Shown: positions 25,458 through 34,512 of the stretch, one piece after another | Layout: every line of letters starts with the position of its first letter | Position numbering within the stretch: the first letter of the stretch is position 1 | Assembly: GCA_038319025.1 (NCBI GenBank) | Contig: JBBQCW010000005.1 | Span: 124,001-188,000 of the forward strand | Length of the DNA stretch: 64,000 bases | DNA from: JBBQCW01 sp038319025 | Lineage (GTDB): Bacteria > Actinomycetota > Thermoleophilia > Solirubrobacterales > Solirubrobacteraceae | Reading direction: 5' to 3' | Notes under the pieces: generated by a model | What the model was told of the DNA's origin: nothing | Databases searched by the model: none | The model's input: the letters and a program-made list of their open reading frames with translations, nothing else | Program-made: the position numbers and the translations under genes

Positions 25458-27140
25458 GTGAGTACTCCCTTCGACGTCAAACACCGCAGCCGTGCGCTGA
25501 CCGACGGCCCCGCTCGCGCGCCCGCTCGTGCCTACCTGAAGGGCATCGGGTTTGACGACGAGGCGCTCAGCAAGCCGATCATCGGGGTCGCTCACAGCTG
25601 GATCGAGACGATGCCGTGCAACTTCAACAACCGGGTCCTCGCGGCCAAGGTCAAGGAGGGCATTCGGGAAGCCGGCGGCACGCCGATGGAGCTGAACACG
25701 ATCGCCATCTCCGACGGCATCACGATGGGCACCGAGGGCATGAAGACCTCGCTGGCCTCGCGGGAGGTGATCGCCGACTCGATCGAGCTCGTCGCCCGCG
25801 GCCACCTGTTCGACGGAATCGTTTGCATCAGCGGCTGCGATAAGACCATCCCAGGCACCGTGATGGCGATGGCTCGCCTCGATATTCCGGGCCTGATGCT
25901 CTACGGCGGCTCGATCCTGCCGGGCACGTTCCAAGGCCACGATGTGACGATCCTCGACGTCTTCGAGGCCGTGGGCAAGCATGCCGCCGGCACGATGACC
26001 GACGCGGAGCTGGCCGAGCTCGAGGAGGCCGCCTCGCCTGGTATGGGCGCTTGCGGCGCGCAGTTCACGGCCAACACGATGGCCATGGTCTACGAGGTCA
26101 TGGGCATCTCCCCGATCGCCTCCTCAATGGTTCCGGCCGAGGACGCCACGAAGGCCGACGTGGCCGTCGCGGCGGGCAAGCTCGTGATGGACGTGCTGCG
26201 CCGCGGCCAGCGGCCGAGTGAGCTGATCACCAAGGAGTCACTGGAGAACGGGATCGCTGCTGCGGCCGGGTCCGGCGGGTCCACAAACGTTGTGCTCCAC
26301 CTTCTTGCGCTGGCCCGTGAGGCCGGTGTCGAGCTGCATATCGACGAGTTCGATCGGATCTCCGAGCGGACACCGCTGTTCTGCGACCTGTCCCCGGGCG
26401 GCAAGTACCTTGCCCAGGACCTGTACCGCGCGGGTGGCGTGCCGCTCGTGCTGGCGCGGCTGAAGGAAGCCGGAATGCTCCACGAGAACCAGCCGACGGT
26501 GTCGAACATGACGATCGGGGAAGCCGCCGACACCGCTGTCGAGCAGCCCGGCCAAAGGGTCGTCCTCCCGTTGGCCGAGGCGCTGGCTCCGAACGGCGGC
26601 TTGGCGATCCTGCACGGCAACGTGGCGCCTGACGGCTGCGTGGTCAAACTCGCCGGCCACAACCAACGTTTCCACGCAGGGCCGGCGCGCGTGTTCGAGA
26701 TGGAAGAGGACGCAATGGCCGCGGTGGTCGGCGATCACATCAACAAGGGCGACGTGATCGTGATCCGCAACGAGGGTCCCCGAGGCGGGCCTGGGATGCG
26801 CGAGATGCTGTCGGTCACCGCCGCGATCACCGGTGTCGGCCTGGGGGAGGATGTCGTGCTGCTCACCGACGGGCGCTTCTCGGGTGCCACGCACGGCTTC
26901 ATGGGCGCCCACATCGCACCTGAGGCCGTGGAAGGTGGCCCGATCGCCGCAATCCACGAAGGCGACACAATCACGATCGACGTTGCCGCCAAGCGCATCG
27001 ATGTGGCGTTGGACGATGAGGAGATCGCCCGTCGCATCGCCGCCTACGAGCCGCCGGTGCGGGACGTGCCAGTCGGCGTCCTGTCCAAATACCGCAAACT
27101 CGTATCGAGCGCCGCCCACGGCGCCGTCACGATCGGCTGA
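25458..27140 (+). CDS. ilvD: Dihydroxy-acid dehydratase
   Basis: 560 aa, starting at GTG 25458, 7 nt after a TAATGT hexamer (leaderless arrangement). It dehydrates dihydroxy acids in valine, isoleucine and pantothenate synthesis. The three cluster cysteines occur in MPCNFNN, SGCDKTIPG and GACGAQFTANTM, and the C-terminus has TDGRFSGATHGFMG. Length and spacing fit the plant-type [2Fe-2S] class. No other branched-chain genes are nearby. Confidence 0.95.
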   Translation: MSTPFDVKHRSRALTDGPARAPARAYLKGIGFDDEALSKPIIGVAHSWIETMPCNFNNRVLAAKVKEGIREAGGTPMELNTIAISDGITMGTEGMKTSLASREVIADSIELVARGHLFDGIVCISGCDKTIPGTVMAMARLDIPGLMLYGGSILPGTFQGHDVTILDVFEAVGKHAAGTMTDAELAELEEAASPGMGACGAQFTANTMAMVYEVMGISPIASSMVPAEDATKADVAVAAGKLVMDVLRRGQRPSELITKESLENGIAAAAGSGGSTNVVLHLLALAREAGVELHIDEFDRISERTPLFCDLSPGGKYLAQDLYRAGGVPLVLARLKEAGMLHENQPTVSNMTIGEAADTAVEQPGQRVVLPLAEALAPNGGLAILHGNVAPDGCVVKLAGHNQRFHAGPARVFEMEEDAMAAVVGDHINKGDVIVIRNEGPRGGPGMREMLSVTAAITGVGLGEDVVLLTDGRFSGATHGFMGAHIAPEAVEGGPIAAIHEGDTITIDVAAKRIDVALDDEEIARRIAAYEPPVRDVPVGVLSKYRKLVSSAAHGAVTIG

Positions 27141-27163
27141 GGACAAGCCGCCGTACCCCTGCC

Positions 27164-27739
27164 ATGCGCATCGCCATCGACATCGACTCCACGCTGCACC
27201 AGTACTGGGATGTGCTGTCGGATGCTGCGCGCCGGCGCTTCGGTGTCGAGTTGCCCTACGCCGAGCAGTACACATGGGGCATCACGCGCCTACGGCCCGA
27301 CCAACTGGAGTTGGTAATCGCTGAGACCCACAGCGAGTCGGCGATCATGGCCGGGGTTCCCTACCCACACGCGGTGGAGACGGTCACGGCGTGGCACGAC
27401 GCCGGGCACTACATCCACATCACCAGCCACCGCTCGCACGACGCACACGCGTCCACGGCGCGCTGGCTGGACGCGATCGGCCTTCCCTACGACGATTTGC
27501 ACTGTTCCGACGACAAGGTCAGCCGGTGCACGGAGCTTGACATCGACTTGCTCATCGACGACGGGCCGCTGAACATCCGGGCCGCGGTGGAGGCCGGAAT
27601 CGCCGTCGCGACCATCGAGCACCCATGGAACGCCGACGTGCGGGTCGAGGAAGCCGTGATCAGCGCCGCGGATTGGCCGGGCCTGGCCGCTGCGCTGGAG
27701 CCGATTCTGAGCGCTTTGCCGGTCGCGGACGACCGCTGA
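27164..27739 (+). CDS. HAD-superfamily 5'-nucleotidase (NT5C-like)
   Basis: 191 aa. HAD motif I is DIDSTL at the N-terminus (nucleophile Asp and acid Asp), motif II is in HITSHRS, and motif IV is in DLLIDDGPLN near 128. The overall layout matches the 5'(3')-deoxyribonucleotidase NT5C family, which dephosphorylates nucleoside monophosphates. Starts 23 nt after ilvD. Exact substrate not readable. Confidence 0.8.
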   Translation: MRIAIDIDSTLHQYWDVLSDAARRRFGVELPYAEQYTWGITRLRPDQLELVIAETHSESAIMAGVPYPHAVETVTAWHDAGHYIHITSHRSHDAHASTARWLDAIGLPYDDLHCSDDKVSRCTELDIDLLIDDGPLNIRAAVEAGIAVATIEHPWNADVRVEEAVISAADWPGLAAALEPILSALPVADDR

Positions 27740-27849
27740 CGCGACAACAAGTCGCAATACCGCTGGCAACCGTCGACCTCGTCGGCGCGCATGCGTAAGC
27801 TGGCAGAGCACGTTTCCCGTGCCCCAACGCCAGTCCAGAAGCCCTCTCC

Positions 27850-28899
27850 GTGAGCAAACGCGCCGTCATCATCACCGTATCCGCCGTCTTGGCGGTCCTC
27901 ATCGTCGCCGGTGGGGGCCTGTTCGTGTACGACCAGGGCAACAAAGATCAGATCGCCAAGGGCGTTCAGGTCGGTGGCGTCGACGTTGGCGGCCTGAGCG
28001 CCACCGCGGCCCGCGCAAAGATTCGCCACGCCTACCTGGGTCAGCTGCGGCGCCCCGTCGTGATCCATTCGGCAGGTCACACGTTCAGACTTTCCGCCCG
28101 CCAGGCGCGGATCACCGCCAACGTGGGAGCGATGGTCGATGAAGCGGTCGCCCGCAGCCGGCAGGGGGACCCGTTCACCCGAGCGGTGCGCGACCTGCAA
28201 GGTGGCACCGTCAACGTGAACCTCACGCCGCAGGTCACGTATTCCGAGGCAGCGGTCGTGGGCCTGCTCAACCGCGTGAAGAAGTCGGTCAACCGCCCGT
28301 CGCAGGACGCCACCGTCTCCTTCACCGCCGGCACGTTCACCACCGTCGCCGCCAAAGATGGCCTTCAGGTCCGCCTCGCGCCTCTGCATCGCCGCATCGA
28401 CAAAGTGATCGTGTCGCCCGACGCGAGCCGCCGGCTGATCGCCACGACGCGGCGCACCGTGCCCAAGGTGACCACGGCGGCGATCGACAAGAAGTACGGC
28501 ACCACGCTCGTGGTCGACCGTTCCAACTTCACGCTGAAGCTCTACAAGAATCTCAAGCTGCTGAAGACGTACTCGGTTGCCGTCGGCCAGCAGGGGTTGG
28601 AGACGCCCGCAGGGCTCTACAACATCCAGGACAAGCAGATCGACCCTGCCTGGCATGTGCCGCTGAGCGCTTGGACGGGCAAGCTGGCCGGCCAGACGAT
28701 CCCCGGGGGAACACCGCAGAACCCGCTCAAGGCTCGTTGGTTGGGAATCTTCGACGGCGCCGGTATCCACGGGGTGGACCCAAGTGAATACGGCAGCATC
28801 GGCCACGCCGCCTCGCACGGTTGCGTACGGATGCGTATTCCGGATGTGATCGACCTGTACGACCGCGTCCCCGTCGGCGCGCCGATCTACATCTCGTAG
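27850..28899 (+). CDS. L,D-transpeptidase (YkuD) with peptidoglycan-binding domain
   Basis: 349 aa from GTG 27850. An N-terminal signal anchor (residues 4-24) is followed by a PG-binding-4-type domain (VGGVDVGGLS, ARAKIRHAY) up to about 220, then the YkuD catalytic domain ending with SHGCVRMRIPDVIDLY, which holds the catalytic Cys. It forms 3-3 crosslinks or attaches proteins in peptidoglycan outside the membrane. A TAAGCT hexamer at about 27,797 gives a leader of about 45 nt. Confidence 0.9.
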   Translation: MSKRAVIITVSAVLAVLIVAGGGLFVYDQGNKDQIAKGVQVGGVDVGGLSATAARAKIRHAYLGQLRRPVVIHSAGHTFRLSARQARITANVGAMVDEAVARSRQGDPFTRAVRDLQGGTVNVNLTPQVTYSEAAVVGLLNRVKKSVNRPSQDATVSFTAGTFTTVAAKDGLQVRLAPLHRRIDKVIVSPDASRRLIATTRRTVPKVTTAAIDKKYGTTLVVDRSNFTLKLYKNLKLLKTYSVAVGQQGLETPAGLYNIQDKQIDPAWHVPLSAWTGKLAGQTIPGGTPQNPLKARWLGIFDGAGIHGVDPSEYGSIGHAASHGCVRMRIPDVIDLYDRVPVGAPIYIS

Positions 28900-28907
28900 A
28901 GGCGTCC

Positions 28908-29255
28908 TCAGGCTTCTTCGGCCGCACGCGCTTCAGCGGTGAAGATGTTCGGCGCGGCCGGACCCGGCGCGCCGGCGGTGCCGGGGAGGCCAATCTCCTC
29001 GATCGCCACCTCCTGCCACCCGCGCTGCAGGAGCAGGGTGTGATGGTCACTGTGGCGAATGACAAGCGTGCCGATGAAGATTCCGCGCTCGGATCGCCGC
29101 AGAACTGCGTGCCACATCGTGGTCGCATCGCCGGACGCTCTGATGCGCAGCCAGGGGCGCTCGGGAAACCCGTCGCCGTCGCTGACACCGGCCGCGATCA
29201 GCTGGTGCTGGGTGGCGACCTGACCCGTGTCGGTATCGATGAAGAACAGCGCCAT
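28908..29255 (-). CDS. Hypothetical protein
   Basis: 115 aa, soluble, with no recognised family. It contains a beta-rich stretch (FFIDTDTG, WHAVLRRSERGIFIGTLVIRH, LLLQRGWQEVAIEEI) and an Ala/Pro-rich tail. Divergent from the Xer recombinase gene with 19 bp between starts. Convergent with the L,D-transpeptidase gene. Confidence 0.55.
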   Translation of the reverse strand: MALFFIDTDTGQVATQHQLIAAGVSDGDGFPERPWLRIRASGDATTMWHAVLRRSERGIFIGTLVIRHSDHHTLLLQRGWQEVAIEEIGLPGTAGAPGPAAPNIFTAEARAAEEA

Positions 29256-29274
29256 CTCTCCTGAGGATACGTCC

Positions 29275-30174
29275 GTGGCGCTGAACGAGGCCTGGCGCTC
29301 GGCGCTGCTCCTTTTCGACGGGGACCTGCAGCGCCGAGGAGCCGCCGAGAAGACCCGGAGGGCCTACGGGTTCGACCTCGGGCACTTTGCGGTTTGGTGC
29401 ACCCGCCAAGACCTTGCCCCCGAGGACGTGTCGGTCAAGGCGTTGCGCCGGTACGCGGCCGTGCTGTCACAGGCGCGGGCTGCACCCACCACCGTCGCGC
29501 GCAAGCTGGCGGCGCTACGCGCCTTCTACCGTACGCTGCGCGAGCACGGACGCGTAACCCAGAATCCGGCCGAACTCGTGCCGTCACCCAAGCGCCCGCG
29601 GGAGCTCCCGCGGGTCCTGCGGCCGGAGGAGATCGCTGCGCTGCTCGACGGCATCCCGGCCGGTACCCCGCTGGATCTGCGGGATCGCGCTCTGTTTGAA
29701 CTGGCCTATTCCTCCGGATTGCGGGCCGAAGAGATAGTCAACCTCGATGTCGTCTCGATCGATCACGACGCCGAGCAGGTGCGGATCGAGGGCAAGGGTG
29801 GCAAGACGCGCTTCGTTCCCGTCGGCGAACCGGCGCTCCGCGCGCTGGACCGGTGGCTGGCCTCCGGGCGCGCGGCATTGGAGCGGGGCGACGGCCAGCA
29901 GGCGTTGTTCCTCTCCAAATCCGGTCGGCGGCTTTCCACATCGGACGTTCGACGGCGCCTGCGCGTGTGGGCCCGACGGGCGGCGCAACAAGGCGGCGTG
30001 CACCCGCACGCGCTCCGCCACTCCTTTGCCACCCACCTGCTGGATGGCGGTGCTGATCTGCGCGCGATCCAGGAGATGCTGGGTCACGCGTCGATCTCCA
30101 CGACGCAGGTCTACACCCGGGTCGAGTCTGCTCGGCTGAAGGCGGCCTACGCCAAGTCGCATCCGCGCGCCTGA
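29275..30174 (+). CDS. xerD: Tyrosine recombinase XerC/XerD type
   Basis: About 299 aa from GTG 29275. SAM-like core-binding domain at residues 1-95, catalytic domain after 110. The catalytic Arg is in YSSGLRAEEIVNL, the HxxR box in HPHALRHSFATHLL, a further His in LGHASISTTQVYTRV, and the nucleophile Tyr in the same stretch. A housekeeping Xer enzyme resolves chromosome dimers at dif. XerC versus XerD cannot be decided here. The position near dprA is usual; topA, often nearby, is absent. Confidence 0.88.
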   Translation: MALNEAWRSALLLFDGDLQRRGAAEKTRRAYGFDLGHFAVWCTRQDLAPEDVSVKALRRYAAVLSQARAAPTTVARKLAALRAFYRTLREHGRVTQNPAELVPSPKRPRELPRVLRPEEIAALLDGIPAGTPLDLRDRALFELAYSSGLRAEEIVNLDVVSIDHDAEQVRIEGKGGKTRFVPVGEPALRALDRWLASGRAALERGDGQQALFLSKSGRRLSTSDVRRRLRVWARRAAQQGGVHPHALRHSFATHLLDGGADLRAIQEMLGHASISTTQVYTRVESARLKAAYAKSHPRA

Positions 30175-30241
30175 GCGCACGTTTGCGCCCGGACCATGCC
30201 GGACGTAGGCTCGTCTTCTCACCCGAGCAGAGGAGCCAGGC

Positions 30242-32293
30242 ATGCACGCAGCAGCGGACCGCATCCGCAACGTCGCGCTCATCGGCCACCGCGGCAGCGG
30301 CAAGACCTCGCTGTTCGAGGCGCTGCTGTTCGAAGCGGGCGTGGTGAACCGGCTGGGCACCGTCGTCGACGGAACGACCGTGTCCGACGACGATCCCGAT
30401 GAACAGGCGCGCCAGATGTCGATCGGCGCGACGCTCAACACGTTCGGCTGGCAGGACCGGCGCATCAACCTGCTCGACACGCCGGGGGAGGCGAGTTTCG
30501 TAGCCGACGCGCTCGGCGCGTTGCGGGTGTGCGAGTCGGCGATCTTTGTCGTCAACGGCGTGGCCGGCGTGGAGCCGAGCACGACCCGATTGTGGGCCCG
30601 CGCGGCGGAGTTGGACATCGCCCGCATGGTGTTCGTGAACATGCTCGACCGCGAGCGCGCCGACTTCTTCGCCGTATTGGCGCAACTCAAGGCCACCTTC
30701 GGGCGGCACATGGTCGCCACCGAGATCCCGATCGGCGCTCAGTCTGGTGTCCGTGGCGTCATCGACCTGGTCGATATGACGGCCTTCGAATACCCGACGG
30801 CCGATCGCGGGGCGTGCCGCGAGATTCCGATCCCCGAAGACCTGCAGGACCTCGCGGCGCAGTACCGCGAGAAGCTCATGGACGAGGTCGCCGAGGTCAG
30901 TGACACTTTGATGGAGCGCTATCTCGAAGGCGAGGAGATCTCCCACGAGGAGATCGTCGGTGCGCTCAAGGAGGGCACCAACCACGGCGGCATCTTCCCT
31001 GTCGTGTGCGGGGTCGCGACCGCCAACCTCGGGACCAATCGGCTGCTCGACGCGATCGTCGAGGACCTCCCGTCGCCCGTGAAACACGGCGGCCTGGAAC
31101 TTGAGCAGATCACGTTGCAGCCCAGCGAGGACGCGCCGCTCTTCGCCTATGTCTTCAAGACTCGCGCAGATCCCTTCGCCGGGCGCATCAACCTGTTCCG
31201 CGTTTACCAAGGGGTGCTGAGGGCCGATAGCCAGGTGCTCAACACGCGCGCGCACGCGAAGGAACGCATCGGGCAACTGGTGGCCACGCGCGGCCGAGAG
31301 ACCGAGCACCCGACCGAGTTCGGGCCCGGTGACATCGGCGCCGTACCCAAGCTGAAGGAGACCAGAGCAGGGGACTGGCTGGCCGAACGCGATGAGCCGA
31401 TCGACATGCCGGCGATCGCCCTGCCCGCTCCGGTCATGGCCTTCGCCATGGAGGCGGTCGGCGACGAGGACAAGGTCTTCACCGCGCTTCGGCGCTTACA
31501 GGAGGAGGACCCGACGATCGACCTTCACCGCGACACACAGACGGGTGAGCAGATCGTCGCCGGGCTTTCGCAGGTCCATGTGGAAGTCATCGTCGACCGG
31601 CTTCGATCGCGGTTTGGGGCCGAAGTGATCCTCAAGCCGCCGCGGGTCCCCTATCAGGAGACGATTCGCATCTCGGCCCGCGCGCACGGCCGGCACAAGA
31701 AGCAGTCGGGCGGGCGCGGACAGTTCGGGGACTGCCACATCACCATCGAACCGCTCGCGCACGGGGCCGGCTTTGAGTTCGTGAATGAGATCAAGGGCGG
31801 AGTGGTACCCACCTCCTTCATCCCGGCCGTGGAGAAGGGGGTGCGAGAGGCGATGGAACACGGGGCGGCCGCCGGGTACCCGGTGAAGGATGTGCGGGTC
31901 CGTCTTCAGGACGGCACCTACCACGCCGTGGACTCTTCGGAGATGGCCTTCAAGCTGGCTGCTGCCTCAGCGATGCGCGAGGCGCTCGCCGCCGCTCATC
32001 CGGTGCTGCTGGAGCCGATCATGCTGGTCACGCTCGACGTGCCCGATCACAGTGTGGGGGAGGTGATCGGCGACCTCAATGGGCGCCGTGGCCGCCCGCA
32101 GGGCATGGAGCCGACCGCCGGTATGACACAGGTCAGGGCTGAGGTGCCGATGGCCGAGATGCTCACCTACGCGCCTGACCTGCGCTCCCTCACCGGTGGG
32201 CAGGGGGACTACACGATGGAGTTCGCCCACTACGAGGAAGTTCCGCCGCATCTGGCCGCCAAGCTCGTCGAGCAGGCCCACGCCGTGGCCTGA
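30242..32293 (+). CDS. EF-G-like translational GTPase paralogue (FusA2 type)
   Basis: 683 aa with the five-domain EF-G layout. The P-loop is GHRGSGKTSLFEALL rather than GHVDHGKTT; the switch region lacks the RGITI motif; G3 is DTPGE; and G4 is NMLD in place of NKxD. Domains IV and V are recognisable (RVPYQETIRIS..., GGRGQFGDCHITIEP, and GDLNGRRGRPQGMEP). Such paralogues differ from the elongation factor and their role is unclear. A leader of about 25 nt with SD GAGGAG follows a TAGGCT hexamer. Confidence 0.88.
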   Translation: MHAAADRIRNVALIGHRGSGKTSLFEALLFEAGVVNRLGTVVDGTTVSDDDPDEQARQMSIGATLNTFGWQDRRINLLDTPGEASFVADALGALRVCESAIFVVNGVAGVEPSTTRLWARAAELDIARMVFVNMLDRERADFFAVLAQLKATFGRHMVATEIPIGAQSGVRGVIDLVDMTAFEYPTADRGACREIPIPEDLQDLAAQYREKLMDEVAEVSDTLMERYLEGEEISHEEIVGALKEGTNHGGIFPVVCGVATANLGTNRLLDAIVEDLPSPVKHGGLELEQITLQPSEDAPLFAYVFKTRADPFAGRINLFRVYQGVLRADSQVLNTRAHAKERIGQLVATRGRETEHPTEFGPGDIGAVPKLKETRAGDWLAERDEPIDMPAIALPAPVMAFAMEAVGDEDKVFTALRRLQEEDPTIDLHRDTQTGEQIVAGLSQVHVEVIVDRLRSRFGAEVILKPPRVPYQETIRISARAHGRHKKQSGGRGQFGDCHITIEPLAHGAGFEFVNEIKGGVVPTSFIPAVEKGVREAMEHGAAAGYPVKDVRVRLQDGTYHAVDSSEMAFKLAAASAMREALAAAHPVLLEPIMLVTLDVPDHSVGEVIGDLNGRRGRPQGMEPTAGMTQVRAEVPMAEMLTYAPDLRSLTGGQGDYTMEFAHYEEVPPHLAAKLVEQAHAVA

Positions 32294-32348
32294 CGGGACC
32301 TGCCCAGACGCGGCATCTGGCGCAGGCGCTGCTACCCTCGCTCGCTCG

Positions 32349-33113
32349 ATGACCCGCCGAACGATCTCCACTGTGCACGAACCTGTGGCTTGTGCCGTCT
32401 GTGGCCGCACGCTCCTACGGGGCGAGTTGCCGAGCGCATTTCTGCACGCCGGCCACCGCCGCACCGTGTGCGAGTTGTGCACTCCGCGAGCCGTCCATGA
32501 CGGTTGGATTCGCGAAGGCGCCGACGACGCCGGTGCCGGGGCCTCCCGCCCCCGCCGCGTGCGGTCGGGCAGCAACTTCCTCGAGCGTCTGCGGGCGCGC
32601 CGCGAAGAGGAGTCCTCCCCCGAACTTGAGCCGATGGCCGATGGCCTGGGTGGCCAGGAAGCGCCCCGTGGGTCGTTCGCCGGCGGGGAATTTCACCATG
32701 CTCCCGACCCGGTGGCTCCGATCCATGTGACCGAGGCCGAAGCGCTGCTGGCCCCCGAGCCACGCAACGTGCACGCCGTTCCCACCAACGCCGACCTCAA
32801 GGTCGCGCGGGCGATGGACGTCTTCAACACCAGTGAGCACCCGAGCACGGTGGCCAGCATCACGCGGTCCTTGGGCGTGCCGTTCGTCTCGGTCCGTCCG
32901 TCGGTCAGCGAGGGTGCGGTCGTGACGATCGTCGTCGGTTGGGAACTGAGCTGGTATCGGTACGAGATCGATCTGAGCGACGAGGCGGCCGGCGTCCGGG
33001 TCGGCGACAAGGGGTATGAGCTCAGCGAGCTCGACCCGGCCGATCACGTCGCCAACGCGGCCGCGGACGCGCAGGGGTACCTGCATCCCGCCGCGTCCCT
33101 TCCCGCCGCGTGA
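32349..33113 (+). CDS. Hypothetical protein with N-terminal zinc-ribbon-like cysteines
   Basis: 254 aa. An N-terminal CAVCGR ... CELCTP pair could bind zinc; a low-complexity Arg/Glu linker follows; and a C-terminal conserved-looking domain (LKVARAMDVFNTSEHPSTVASI, then an acidic WELSWYRYEIDL region) ends the protein. No known family recognised. TACCCT lies 10 nt before the ATG. It overlaps the RNase H gene by GTGA, so the two may be linked functionally. Confidence 0.65.
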   Translation: MTRRTISTVHEPVACAVCGRTLLRGELPSAFLHAGHRRTVCELCTPRAVHDGWIREGADDAGAGASRPRRVRSGSNFLERLRARREEESSPELEPMADGLGGQEAPRGSFAGGEFHHAPDPVAPIHVTEAEALLAPEPRNVHAVPTNADLKVARAMDVFNTSEHPSTVASITRSLGVPFVSVRPSVSEGAVVTIVVGWELSWYRYEIDLSDEAAGVRVGDKGYELSELDPADHVANAAADAQGYLHPAASLPAA

Positions 33114-33511
33114 AGCTGACGATCCACGTCGACGGCGGTTCGCGAGGGAACCCCGGCCCCGCCGCCGCGGGCGCATTCCTCACCGATGCCGGCGGCGCTG
33201 TGGTGGACGAGGCGACCGAGCTGCTGGGGTCTCAGACCAACAACGTCGCCGAGTATCGAGCGGTGCTGCTGGGGCTGGCCCGTGCTCGGGAACTCGGTGC
33301 CACGGAGGTCGAAGTCGTCAACGACTCCGAACTGATCGCCAAGCAGATCAACGGCCAGTACAAAGTCAAGCACGCCGCGATGCGCCCGCTGTATCTGGAC
33401 GCTCTGGAGGCGCTCCGCGGTTTTGAGCGCTGGACGGTGCGAACCGTCCGCCGCGAGCAGAACGTCGAGGCAGACCGCCTCGTGAACGAAGCGCTCGACG
33501 GACTGCGCTGA
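33110..33511 (+). CDS. Ribonuclease H family protein (RNase HI type)
   Basis: 133 aa from GTG 33110. The DEDD active site is visible: HVDGGSRGNPGPAAAG (Asp), NNVAEYRAVLLGL (Glu), VVNDSELIAKQ (Asp), and a C-terminal NVEADRLVNEAL (Asp). It cleaves RNA in RNA-DNA hybrids. In actinobacteria this type is often fused to a phosphatase domain (RnhC); here it stands alone. Confidence 0.9.
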   Translation: MKLTIHVDGGSRGNPGPAAAGAFLTDAGGAVVDEATELLGSQTNNVAEYRAVLLGLARARELGATEVEVVNDSELIAKQINGQYKVKHAAMRPLYLDALEALRGFERWTVRTVRREQNVEADRLVNEALDGLR

Positions 33512-33521
33512 GAACCGGGCG

Positions 33522-34460
33522 CTAGGCCAGGGCCGGCACGGCGAAGTCGTAGGTGACGCCGGTTAGTTCCTCTGAGACCTGCCACAGTCGGGCCGCGTCG
33601 GCAGTGTCGTGCGAGCGACTGTTGGAGCCGGTCACGCGCGGGTTGCCGCGCATCTCTCCGAACCCGTCCGGGCCGACGAAGCTGCCACCGGGCACAGGCC
33701 CGGTCGCGGCGTACAACGTAGGGAGCGCGCCGTGCTCGGCGTCCTGCGCCAACAGCTTGTTGGCCAGCACGTTGATCTTCTCCTCGATCCCGTTGCCGGT
33801 CATCTTGGCGCTCGCCGTCTGAAGGTTCGTTGCTGCGTATCCCGGGTGCGCGGCGGTGCTCGTCAGCGGCACACCGGCGGCGTCGGCGTTGCGCTGCAAC
33901 TCGTAGGTGAACAGCAGGTTGGCCAGCTTCGCTTGGCCGTACGCCGTCCAGCGCATGTACCGCCCGGTGCCCTGCAGATCGTCAAAGCGCATCTTGCCCA
34001 TCTTGTGGGCGTTGCTGCTCACGGTGGTCACGCGGGGCGTGTCGGTGGCGAGCAGCTGGGGGAGAAGGAGCCCGGTGAGAGCGAAATGACCGAGGTGGTT
34101 GGTGCCGAACTGCATCTCGAACCCGTCGGCCGTCTCGCGGCGCGGGATCGCCATGATGCCCGCGTTGTTGACCAGCAGGTGCAGACCGTCGTGGGCAGCA
34201 GCGAACGTGGCGGCGAACGAGCGGACGGAACTCAGGTCGGCGAGATCCAGCGCCAAGAACTCGACGGACGCGTCGGGCACCGCAGCCCGCAGGTCGGTGA
34301 TCGCGGCCTCGGCCCTCTCTTGGGACCGGCAGGCCAGAACCACATGGGCGCCGGCGCGCGCCAACTCGCGGGCGGTGACGAAACCGATCCCGCTGTTGGA
34401 GCCGGTGACGACGGCGGTGTGGTCGGTGAGAGAAGGGATGTCGGCGGTTGTCCAAGGCAT
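33522..34460 (-). CDS. Short-chain dehydrogenase/reductase (WWOX/retinol dehydrogenase-like)
   Basis: 312 aa from ATG 34460. TGSNSGIG cofactor loop, NNAG motif and the YGQAK catalytic pair are present. The sequence ends like actinobacterial 'oxidoreductase' SDRs that reduce lipophilic carbonyls. On the minus strand a TAGCCT hexamer lies 7 nt before the ATG, so the mRNA is probably leaderless. Divergent from the glycosyltransferase gene by 52 bp. Confidence 0.85.
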   Translation of the reverse strand: MPWTTADIPSLTDHTAVVTGSNSGIGFVTARELARAGAHVVLACRSQERAEAAITDLRAAVPDASVEFLALDLADLSSVRSFAATFAAAHDGLHLLVNNAGIMAIPRRETADGFEMQFGTNHLGHFALTGLLLPQLLATDTPRVTTVSSNAHKMGKMRFDDLQGTGRYMRWTAYGQAKLANLLFTYELQRNADAAGVPLTSTAAHPGYAATNLQTASAKMTGNGIEEKINVLANKLLAQDAEHGALPTLYAATGPVPGGSFVGPDGFGEMRGNPRVTGSNSRSHDTADAARLWQVSEELTGVTYDFAVPALA

Positions 34461-34499
34461 GGTCCCCAGGCTACCCGTCGCCCGATCCCGCCTGGCCCG

Positions 34500-34505
34500 T
34501 AGGCT
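34500..34505 (+). promoter_or_regulatory. -10 element (TAGGCT), leaderless spacing
   Basis: TAGGCT lies 7 nt before ATG 34513. The divergent SDR gene has its own TAGCCT 7 nt from its ATG, so both genes in this 52-bp gap look leaderless. Confidence 0.5.
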
Positions 34506-34512
34506 CACGGCG

